The notes under the pieces were generated by a model, which saw nothing but the letters and a program-made list of their open reading frames with translations, was not told the origin of the DNA and made no database searches. DNA of 64,000 nucleotides from Megascapheus bottae (lineage: Eukaryota > Chordata > Mammalia > Rodentia > Geomyidae): assembly GCA_024803745.1 (NCBI GenBank), contig JANJXV010000048.1, positions 735,001 through 799,000 on the forward strand. The letters are read 5' to 3'. The position numbers were made by a program, and so were the translations under genes. The stretch's first letter is position 1. Each line of letters opens with the position of its first letter. This document shows positions 52,949 to 64,000 of the stretch, in pieces.

Positions 52949-55900
52949 ACTTACCCTAACCATAACCCTAACCCTAACCCTTACCCTAACCCTAACCCTA
53001 ACCCAAACCCTTACCCTTACCCTAATCCTAACCCTAACCCTAACCCTAACCCCTAACCCTAACCCTTAACATAACCCTAACCCTAACCCTAACCCTAACC
53101 CTTACCCTTACCCTAACCCTAAACCTAACCCTAACCCTAACCCTTACCCTAAACCTAACCCTAACCCTAACCTTAAACCTAACGATAACCATAAACCCAA
53201 ACCTAACCCTTACCCTTACCCTAACCCTATCCCTAAACCTAAATCTAACCCTAAAGCTTAACATAACCCTTACCCTAACCCTAACCCTTTCCCTAACCCT
53301 AACCCTAAACCTTACCCTTGTCCTAACCCTAACCTTAACCCTAACCCTTACCCTTACCCTAACCCTAACACTAACCCTTACCCTTACCCTAACCCTAACC
53401 TTAAACCTAACCCTAACCCTAACCCTTACCTTTACCGTAACCCTAAACCTAAACATAACCTTATCCCTTACTCTTAAGCTTACCCTCACCCTAACCCTAA
53501 ACTTAAACTTAACCCTAAACCTAACTCTAACCCTAACCTTAACCCTAAACCCTTATCCTTACCCTAACCCTAACCCTAAAGCTAAACCTAATCCTAACCC
53601 TAAACTTAACCCTAACCCTTTCCCTTACCCTAACCCTAAACTTAAACCCTAACCCTAACCCTAACACTAAACCTAACACTTAACCTTACCCTAACCCTAA
53701 CCCTAAACCTAACCCTAACACTTACCCTTACCATAATTCTAACCCTAACCCTAACCCTAACCCTTACCCTAACCATTAACCCTAACCCTAACCCTAACCC
53801 TAACCCTAACCCTGACCCTCTACTTAACCCCAACCCTAAACCTAACCTAACCCTAACCCTTAAACTTACACTTACCCTAACCCTAACCCTAACCCTAACC
53901 CTAAAACTTACCCAAACCCTAACAATAACCCTAACCCTTACCCTAACCCTAACACTAACCCTAACACTTACCTAACCCTAACCCTAACCCTAACCCTTAC
54001 CCTAACCCTAACCCTAACCCTTACCCTAATCCTAACCCTAACCCTAACCCCTAACCCTAACCCTAACCCTAACCCTAACCCCTAACCTAACCCTAACCGT
54101 AACCCTAACCCTTACCTTTACCCTAACCCTAAACCTAACTCTAAACCTAACCCTAACCCTAACCCTAACCATTACCGTCACCCTAACCCGAACCCTATCC
54201 CTAACCCTAACCTTAACCCTAACCCTAACCCTAACCCTTACCTGTACCCTAACCCTTACCCTAAAACTAACCTAACCCTAACCTTAACCCTAACCCTAAT
54301 CCTAACCCTTACCCTTACCCTAAATCTAACCCTAACCTAAACCTAACACTAACCCTAACCCTAAACCTAAACCTAACCCTTACCCTTACCCTAACCCTAA
54401 CCCTAAACCTAACACTAACCCTAACCCTAACCTTAACCCCAACTCTAACCTAACCCTAACCCTTACCCTAACCCTTACCCTTGCTCAAACCCTAACACTA
54501 AACCTAAACCTAACCGTAACCTAACCCTAAACCTTACCCTAACCCTAACCCTAATACTAACCCTAACCCTTACCCTAACCCTAACCCTAACCCTTATCCT
54601 TACCCTTACCCTAACCAAAACCCTAAACCTAACTCTAACCCTTAACCTTACCCGAACACTAACTCTAACGTTAACCCTAACCCTAACACTAACCCAGCCC
54701 TAACCTTAAACCTAACCTTTATCCTTACCCTATCCCTAACCCTAACCCTAACCCTAAACCTAAGCCTTACCCATACCCTAACTGTAACCCTAAACCTAAT
54801 CGTAACCTTACCCTTACTGTAACCCTAACCCTAATCCTAACTCTAACCCTAACCCTAACCCTTACCCTTACCCTAATCCTGACCCTAACCCTAAACCTAA
54901 ACGTAACACAAACCCTAACCCTAACCCTTACTCTAACCCTAACCCTGGCCCTAACACTAACCCTAACCATTACCCTTACACTAACCCTAACCCTAAACTT
55001 AAACCTAACTCTAACCCTAACCTTTACCCTTACCCTAACCCAAACTCTAACCCTAACCCTTACCCTTACCCTAACCCTAATCCTAACCTTAATGCTAACC
55101 CTAACCCTAACCCTTACAATAACCCTGAACCTAACCCTAATCCTTACCCTAGCCCTAACCCTAACGCTAACTCTTACCCTTTCCCTAACCTTAACACTAA
55201 CTCTAACACTTAACCTTACCCTAAACCTAACCCTAACCCTAAACCTAACCCTAACCCTAACACTTAACCCTAACACTAACACTAACCCTAATACTTACCC
55301 TTACCCTAACCCTAACCCTAAACCTTACCCTTACCCTAACCCTAACCCTAAACCTAACCCTAACTCTAACCGTAAACCTAACCTCAACCCTAACACTAAC
55401 ACTAACACTTACCCTAAACCTAAACCTAACCCTAACCCTAACCCTTACCCTTACCCGAAATTAAACCTAACCTTAACCCCAACCCTACAGCTAACCCTAA
55501 CCCTAACACTTACCCTAACACTAACCCTAACCCTAACCATAACCATAACACTTATCCTTACCCTAACCCTAACCCTAACCCTAACCCTAACCTAAACCTT
55601 ACACTAACCCTAACCCCAACCTAACACTTACCCTTACCCTAACCCTAACCCTAACCCTTACCCTAACCCTAACCCTAACCATAACCCCTAACACTAACCC
55701 TTATCCTAACCCTAACCCTAAGCCTAACCCTAATCCTTTCCCTTACCTAACTCTAAACCTAACTCTAACCATAACCCTAACCTAACCCTAACCTAACCCT
55801 TACCCTTAACCTAACCCTAACCCTAAGCCTAACCCTAACCCTTACCCTTACACTAACCCTAAACCTAACTCTAACCCTAAACCTCACCCTAACAATAACC

Positions 55901-58900
55901 CTTACCCTTACCCTTACCCTAAACCTAACCCTAAACCTAACCCTAACTCTAACCCCTAAACCTAACCCTAACCCTAACACTAAAACTAACACTTACCCTA
56001 AACCTAAACCTAACCCTAACCCTAACCCTTACCCTTACCCGAAAATAAACCTAACCTTAACCCCAACCCTACACCTAACCCTAACCCTAACCCTTACCCT
56101 AACACTAAACCTAACCCTAACCCTAACCATAACACTTACCCTTACCCTAACCCTAACCTAACCCTTACCCTAACCCTAACCCTAACTCTAACCCTAACAC
56201 TTACCCTTACCCTAAACCTAACTCTAACCCTAACCCCTAAGCCTAACCCTTAACCTAACCCTAAACCTAAATCTAACCCTTACCCTTACCCTAACCCTAA
56301 ACCTAACTCTAACCCTAAGCCAAATCTGAACCCTTACACTAATCCTAACCCTAACCCTTACCCTAACCCTAATACTAACCCTAATGTTAAACCTAACCCT
56401 ATCCCTAAACATAACCCTAACCCTTACCCTTACCCTTATCCTAACCCTAAACCTAACCCTAACCTTAACCCTAACTCTAAACTTAACCCTATCCCTAACC
56501 CTAACCCTCCACATTGCGCTAACCCTAACCCTAAACCTATCACTAACCCTAACCCTAACCCTAACACTTACCCATACCCTATACCTAACCCAAAACCTAA
56601 CCCTAATCCTAACCCTAACCATAACCTCTAACCATAACCCTAACGCTAACCCTAACCCTAACCCTAATCCTAACCCTAACACATACCCTTAACCTAACCC
56701 TAACCCTAACCTTAACTGTAACCCTAAACCTAACCCTAACCCTAAAACTAACCCTAACCCCTACCCTAACCCTAACCCTATCCCTAACCCTTACCCTTAC
56801 CCTAACCCTAACCATAACCTTAACGCAACCCTACACCTAACCCTAACCCTAACCCTTACCCTTACGCTAACCCTAGAGCTAAACCTAACCCTAACCCTGA
56901 CCCTAACCCTTACCTAACCCTAACGCTAATCCTAACCCTAACCCTTACCCTTACCGTACCCAAACCCTAAACCTAACCCTAATTCTAACCCTAACCCTAA
57001 ACCTAAACCTAACCCTTACCCTTAACCTAACCCTAACCCTAACCCTAAACCTAACCCTAAACCTAAACCTAACCCTTACCCTTACCCTAACCCTAACCCT
57101 AACCCTAACCCATAAACCAACCCTAATCCTAACCCTAACCCTAACTCTTACCCTTACCCTAACCCTAACCCTAACCCTTACCCTTACCCTAACCCTAACC
57201 TAACCCTTACCCTTACCCTAACCCTAAACCTAAACCTAAACCTAACTCTAACCCTAAACCTAACCCTTACCTTTACCGTAACCCTAAACCTAAACGTAAC
57301 CCTAACCCTTACTCTTACCCTTAACCTCACCCTAAACCTAAACTTAAACCTAACCCTAACCCTAACCTTAAGCCTAAACCCTTATCCTTACCCTAACCCT
57401 AACCCTAACCCTAAACTTAACCCTAACCTTAAACTTAACCCTAACCCTTTCCCTTACCCTAACCCTAACCCTAACCCTAAACCTAACACTTACCCTTACC
57501 CTAACCCTAACCCTAAACCTAATCCTAATCCTTACCCTTACCATAATTCTAACCCTAACACTTACCCTGTCCCTAACCCTAAACCTAACACTTACCCTTA
57601 CCCTAACCCTAACCCTAACTCTAAACCTAACCCTAACCCTAACCCTAACACTTACCCTAAACTTAACCCTAACCATTACCCTTATCCTAAACCTGACCCT
57701 AAACTTAACTCCAACCTTAAACCTAATCCTAACCCCAACTCTTACCCTAACACTTACCCTAACCCTAACCCTAACACTAACACTTACCCTTACACTAACC
57801 CTAACTCTAAAGCTTACCCTAACCCTAACCCTAACCTTAACACTTACTCTTACCCTAACCCTATCCCTAACCTTAATCCAACCCTAACCCTAACCCTAAC
57901 CCTTACCCTCTCGCTAACCCTAACCCTAATCCTTACCCTAACCCTAACCCTACCCATAACCCTTACCCTTTCCCTAACCCTAACCCTAAACCTAACCCTT
58001 ACCCTTACCCTAACCCTAAACCTGACCCTAACCCAAACCCTAACCCTAACCTTAACCCAACCCTAACCCTAACCCTAACATTACCCTTACCCTAAACCTA
58101 ACCCTAAACCTTACCCTAACACTAACCCTAACCATAATCCTTACCGTAACCCTAACCATAAACCTACTCCTAACCCTTACCCTTTCCCTAAACCTAACAA
58201 TAAACTTAAACATAACCCTAACCCTCACCCTTACCCCAACCCTAAACCTAAACCTAACCCTAACCCTAACCCTAACTCTAAACTTAACCCTATCCCTAAC
58301 CATAACCCTCCCCCTTACCATTACCCTAACCCTAAACCTAACCCTAAACCTAACCCTAACCCTAACACTGACCTTAAACCTAACCCAAACCATAACCCTA
58401 ACCCTAACCCGTACCCTAACCCTAACACTAACACTAAACCTAAACCTAACCCTTACCTTAACCCTAACCCTTACCCTAACCCTAACCCTAACCCTTACCC
58501 TAATCCTAACCCTAACACTAATCCTAACCCCTAACCCTAACCCTTAACATAACCCTAACCCTAACCCTAACCCTTACCCTTACCCTAAACCTAAACCTAA
58601 CTCTAACCCTAACCCAAACCCTAAACCTTACCCTAACCCTAACCCTAACCCTTACATTAACCCTAACCCTAACCCTAATCTTAAACCTAACCCTAACCCT
58701 AAACATAACCCTAACCATCACCCTTACCCTGACCCTAACCCTAAACCTAACCCTAACCCTAACTCTAAACTTAACCCTATCCCTAACCATAACCCTCCCC
58801 CTTACCCTAACCCTAACCCTAAACCTATCAATAAACCTAACTCTAACCCTTACCCTTACCCTAAACCTAACACTAAACCTAATGTTAAACCTAACCCTAA

Positions 58901-59829
58901 CCCTAACAACTAAACCTAACCCTAACCCTAACCCTAATCCTTACCCTTATCCTAACCCTAACACTAACCCTAACACTTACCCTTACCCTAAACCCTACAC
59001 TATCCCTAACCCTAACCCTAACCCTAACCCTAAAACTTACCCTTACCCTAAACCTAACCCTAACCCTTACCCTAAACCTAACCCTAACCCTAACCCTTAC
59101 CCTTATCTTAACCCTAACACTAAACCTAACCCTTACCTCTACCCTAACGCTAACCCTAACCCTAGCCCTAACCCTAACACATACCCTTACCCTAACCCTA
59201 ACCCTAACCTTAACCGTAACCCTAAACCTAACCCTAACCCTAATCCTAAACTATACCCTAACCCTAACCCTAACCCTAACCCTTACCCTTACCCTTACCC
59301 TAACCCTAACGCTAACCTAAACGCAACCCTCAACCTAACCCTAACCCTAACCCTTACACTTACCCTAACCCTAGCGCTAACCCTAACCCTAACCCTAATC
59401 CTAACCCTTACCCTAACCCTAACCCTAATCCTAACCCTAAACCTTACCCTTACCCTAACCCTAACCCTAACCCTAACCCTAAACCTAACCCTAAACCTAA
59501 ACCTAACCCTTACCCTTACCCTAACCATAACGCTAACCCATACCCTCACCCTAACCCTAAACCTAACCCTAACCCTTACCCTTACCCTAACCCTAACCCT
59601 AACCCTTACTGTTACCCTAAAACTAACCCTAACCCTAACCCTTACCCTTACAATAACGCTAACCCTAACCCTAACCCTAACCCTAATACATACCCTTACC
59701 CTAACCCTAACCCTAACCTTAACCCAACCCTAAACCTAACTCTAATCCTAACCCTAACCCTAACCCTTATCCTTACCCTAAAACTAACCCTAACCCTAAC
59801 CCTAACACTTACCCTTACCCTAATCCTAA

Positions 59830-62800
59830 CCCTAACCCTAAACCTTACCATAACCCTAACCCTAACCTTAACACTTAAAATTACCCTAACCCTAACCCTA
59901 ACCCTAACCCTAACCCTAACACTTACCCTAACCATAACCCTAACCCTAACCCTTACCCTAACCCTTACCCTAACCTTAACCCTAACCCTAACCCTAACCG
60001 TAACCCTTACCCTTATAATAACGCTAACCCTAACCCTAACCCTAACCCTAACACATACCCTTACCCTAACCATAACCCTAACCTTAAGCCAACCCTAAAC
60101 CTAACCCTAATCCTAACCCTAACCCTTACCCTTAACTTAACCCTAGCCCTAAACCTTACCCTAACCCTAACCCTAACCCTTACCCTAACCCTAACCGTAA
60201 CTGAACCCTAACCCTTACCCTTACCCTAACCCTAACCGTAACTGAACCCTAACCCTTACCCTTACCCTAACCCTAACCCTAACCCTAACCCTAACCTTAA
60301 CCCTAACCCTTATCCTTACCCTAGCCCTAACCCGAAACCTAACCCAGACCATAAACCTAACCGTTACCCTTACCCTAACCCTAACTCTAAACCTAACCCT
60401 AACCCTTACCCTAACCCTAACCCTAACCCTAACCCTTACCCTAACCCTAACCCTAACCCTAACCCTTACCCTTACCCTAACCCTAAACCTAACCCTTACC
60501 CTAACATTTATCCTAACACTAACCCTAACCCTAACCCTAACCCTACCCCTAACCCTTACCCTTTCCCTAACCCTAACCCTAAACCTAACCCTTACCCTTA
60601 ACCCAACCCTAAACCTAACCCTAAACCTAACCCTAACCCTAACACTAACCCTAACCTTAACCCAACCCTAACCCTAACCCTAACCCTTACTCTTACCCTA
60701 ACCATAACTCTAACCTTAACCCAACCCTAACACTAACCCTAACCCTTACCCTCACACTAAACCTAACCCTAATCCTTACCCTAACCCTAACCCTAACCCT
60801 AATACTAAAACTAAGCCTAACCCTAACGCTAACCCTAACCTCTACCCCTAACCCTTACCTTACCCTAACCCTAACCCTAACCCTAACACTAACACTTACC
60901 CTAACCCTAACCCTAACCATTAACCTAAGACTTACCCTAAACCTGAAACTAACCCTAACACTAACACTAACCCTTACCCTTACCCTAACCCTAACCCTAA
61001 ACCTAACCCTAACCATAAACCGAACAATAACCCTAACCCTAACCCTTATCCTTACCCTAACCCTATACTTAAAACTAACCCTAACCCTAACCCCTACCCC
61101 TAACCTTAACCCTTAACCTTACCCTACACCTAACCCTAACCCTAACCCTTACCCTTACCCTAACCCTGGAGCTAAACCTAACCCTAATCCTGAACCTAAC
61201 CCTTAACCTAACCCTAACGCTAATCCTAACCCTAACCCTTACCCTTCCCGTACCCTAACCCTAAACCTAACCCTAATTCTAACCCTAACGCTAAACCTAA
61301 ACCTAACCCTTACCCTTAACCTAACCCTAACCCTAACCCTAAACCTAACCCTAAACATAAACCTAATCCTTACCCTTGCCCAAACCCTAACCCTAACCCT
61401 AACCCATAAACCAACCCTAATCCTAACCCTAACCCTAACCTTAACACTTACAATTACCCTAATCCTAACCCTAACCCTAACCCTTACCCTAACCCTAACC
61501 CTAACCCTAGCACTTACCCTAACCATAACCCTAACCCTAACCCTTACCCTAACCCTTACCCTAACCTTAACCCTAACCCTAACCCTAACCCTTACCCTTA
61601 TAATAACGCTAACCCTAACCCTAACCCTAACCCTAACACATACCCTTACCCTAACCATAACCCTAACCTTAACCCAACCCTAAACCTAACCCTAATCCTA
61701 ACCCTAACCCTTACCCTTAACTTAACCCTAGCCCTAAACCCTACCATAACCCTAACCCTAACCCTTACCCTAACCCTAACCCTAACTGAACCCTAACCCT
61801 TACCCTTACCCTAACCCTAACCCTAACCGTAACCCTAAACCTAACCCTAACCCTAACCTTAACGCTAACCCTTATCCTTACCCTAGCCCTAACCAGAAAC
61901 CTAACCCAGACCATAAACCTAACCGTTGCCCTTACCCTAACCCTAACTCTAAACCTAACCCTAACCCTTACCCTAACCCTAACCCTAACCCTAACCCTTA
62001 CCCTAACCCTAACCCTAACCCTAACCCTAACCCTTACCCTTACCCTAACCCTAAACCTAACCCTTACCCTAACATTTATCCTAACACTAACCCTAACCCT
62101 AACCCTAACCCTAACCCTACCCCTAACCCTTACCCTTTCCCTAACCCTAACCCTAAACCTAACCCTTACCCTTAACCCAACCCTAAACCTAACCCTAAAC
62201 CTAACCCTAACCCTAACACTATCCCTAACCTTAACCCAACCCTAACCCTAACCCTAACCCTTACTCTTACCCAAACCATAACTCTAACCTTAACCCAACC
62301 CTAACACTAACCCTAACCCTTACCCTCACACTAACCCTAACCCTAATCCTTACCCTAACCCTAACCCTAACCCTAATACTAAAACTAAGCCTAACCCTAA
62401 CCCTAACCCTAACCTCTACCCCTAACCCTTACCTTACCCTAACCCTAACCCTAACACTAACACTAACACTTACCCTAACCCTAACCCTAACCATTAACCT
62501 AAGACTTACCCTAAACCTGAAACTAACCCTAACACTAACACTAACCCTTACCCTTACCCTAACCCTAACCCTAAACCTAACCCTAACCATAAACCGAACA
62601 ATAACCCTAACCCTAACCCTTATCCTTACCCTAACCCTATACATAAAACTAACCCTAACCCTAACCCCTACCCCTAACCTTAACCCTTAACCTTACCCTA
62701 CACCTAACCCTAACCCTAACCCTTACCCTTACCCTAACCCTGGAGCTAAACCTAACCCTAATCCTGAACCTAACCCTTACCCTAACCCTAACGCTAATCC

Positions 62801-62980
62801 TAAGCCTATCCCTTACCCTTCCTGTACCCTAACCCTAAACCTAACCCTAATTCTAACCCTAACGCTAAACCTAAACCTAACCCTTACCCTTAACCTAACC
62901 CTAACCCTAACCCTAAACCTAACCCTAAACATAAACCTAATCCTTACCCTTACCCAAACACTAACCCTAACCCTAACCCA
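59830..62980. repeat. Tandem duplication, about 1.57 kb unit
   Basis: Paired markers are CCTTAACACTTA at 59867 and 61439, TTATAATAACGC at 60013 and 61598, CCCAGACC at 60343 and 61905, CTAAGACTTACC near 60925 and 62499, CTGGAGC at 61166 and 62740, and CATAAACCAA at 61405 and 62979. Offsets are 1562-1585. Most variant hexamers between markers are identical, so the event looks recent. Confidence 0.88.
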
Positions 62981-63723
62981 TAAACCAAACCTAATCCTAA
63001 CCCTAACCCTAACCCTTACCCTTACCCTAACCCTAACCCTAACCCTTACCCTTACCCTAACCCTAACCTAACCCTTACCCTTACCCTAACCCTAAACCTA
63101 AACCTAAACCTAACCCTAACCCTAAACCTAACCCTTACCTTTACCGTAACCCTAAACCTAAATGTAACCCTAACACTTACTCTTACCCTTAACCTCACCC
63201 TAAACCTAAACATAAACCTAACCCTAACCCTAACCTTAAGCCTAAACCCTTATCCTTACCCTAACCCTAACCCTAACCCTAAACTTAACCCTAACCTTAA
63301 ACTTAACCCTAACCCTTTCCCTTACCCTAACCCTAACCCTAACCCTAAACCTAACCCTTACCCTTACCCTAACCCTAACACTAAACCTAACCCTAACCAT
63401 AAACCGAACATTAACCCTAACCCTAACCCTTATCCTTACCCTAACCCTATACCTAAAACTAACCCTAACCCTAACCCCTACCCCTAACCTTAACCCTTAA
63501 CCTTACCCTACCCTAACCCTAACCCTAACCCTAACACTTACCCTAACGCTAACCCTAAACCTAACCCTAACCCTAATCCTAACCCTAACACTTACCCTAA
63601 CACTTTCCCTAACCCTAACCCTAAACCTAACCCTAACACTTACCCTTACCCTAATCCTAACCCTAACCCTAAACCTTACCCTAACCCTAACTCTAACCTT
63701 AACACTTACAATTACCCGAACCA

Positions 63724-63763
<40 letters not shown>

Positions 63764-63950
63764 ACTTACCCTAACCATAACCCTAACCCTAACCCTTACC
63801 CTAACCCTAACCCTAACCCAAACCCTTACCCTTACCCTAATCCTAACCCTAACCCTAACCCTAACCCCTAACCCTAACCCTTAACATAACCCTAACCCTA
63901 ACCCTAACCCTAACCCTTACCCTTACCCTAACCCTAAACCTAACTCTAAC
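62700..63950. repeat. Mosaic of copies from 56.8-57.5 kb and 52.56-53.09 kb
   Basis: From about 62.74 to 63.36 kb the sequence matches 56.87-57.49 kb at a constant offset of 5868 (AATTCTAACC 56981/62849; CATAAACCAA 57111/62979; AAGCCTAAACCC 57370/63238). From about 63.39 kb it matches 52.58-53.09 kb at an offset of 10814-10815 (CATAAACCGAAC 52584/63398; TTAACATAACC 53066/63881). A sharp switch of parent near 63.37 kb is visible. Confidence 0.8.
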
Positions 63951-64000
63951 CCTAACCCTAACCCTAACCCTTAACCTAACCCTAACCCTAACCCTTACCC

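Larger units (their letters stand above)
40664..64000 (-). repeat. Degenerate TTAGGG/CCCTAA telomeric-type array, right block
   Basis: Same composition and orientation as the left block: CCCTAA on +, with abundant CCCTTA, ACCTAA and other one-base variants, to the last base of the window. No gene-like or non-telomeric insert of more than a few dozen bases was seen. Slightly off-pattern spots, such as ACTTCTTCTAACC near 45356 and CTCCACATTGCGCTAACC near 56508, are too short to interpret. Duplicated segments within it are listed separately. Confidence 0.97.

Noticed and set aside
60190..60260. Local duplication around GTAACTGAACCC as a regulatory element
   Set aside because: It is a short slippage-type copy within the repeat, with no feature beyond the array itself.
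40664..64000. The same type of long low-complexity frames in the right block
   Set aside because: Same reason: products of hexamer periodicity, not genes.
1..64000. CRISPR array or bacterial repeat system
   Set aside because: There are no constant repeats with unique spacers; everything outside the ERV is contiguous six-base repeat, and the only proteins are retroviral.

Overview
The window is about 95% degenerate vertebrate-type telomeric repeat and contains one 3.3 kb non-telomeric island. The repeat reads CCCTAA on the + strand (TTAGGG on the - strand). It is interrupted everywhere by variant hexamers such as CCCTTA, ACCTAA, CCCCAA, CCCTGA, CCCTCA and CCGTAA. It is never homogeneous for more than roughly ten units, including at base 1. 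This is the appearance of a large interstitial, subtelomeric or pericentromeric telomeric-repeat block, not of a functional chromosome end. TTAGGG-type DNA together with a class II (betaretrovirus-like) endogenous retrovirus points to a vertebrate, most probably a mammal. The species cannot be named from this sequence.

Layout. 1-37258: degenerate CCCTAA array, with nested tandem segmental duplications visible as shared rare variants (offsets of about 0.76, 1.0, 1.2, 1.55, 1.98, 2.33 and 2.7 kb). 37259-40536: internal fragment of an endogenous retrovirus, + orientation, running matrix > PPPY/PSAP region > capsid > nucleocapsid > dUTPase-protease-G-patch > first residues of reverse transcriptase. 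It has no LTR, primer-binding site, Gag start, most of pol, or env. 40535-40663: about 129 bases of telomeric repeat in the opposite (TTAGGG) orientation. 40664-64000: CCCTAA-oriented degenerate array again, with further duplications (144 bp, 1.14, 1.57, 1.85, 2.99, 5.87 and 10.8 kb offsets).

The retroviral genes show the usual Gag / Gag-Pro / Gag-Pro-Pol organisation, with three overlapping frames linked by -1 shifts. Gag carries an in-frame stop and two single-base-type frame breaks. The pro frame is uninterrupted and keeps its dUTPase, aspartic-protease and G-patch signatures. Pol is cut off just inside reverse transcriptase, at the junction with telomeric repeat. The fragment can make no complete viral product set.

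The most interesting structure is the junction series CCCTAA array / ERV fragment / short TTAGGG block / CCCTAA array. It has a head-to-head telomeric inversion point near 40663, the configuration expected of a telomere-telomere fusion or of repair that captured an inverted repeat segment. No cellular protein-coding gene, tRNA, rRNA, CRISPR array or prokaryotic feature was found. The many long open frames outside 37.26-40.54 kb are by-products of the six-base repeat period.
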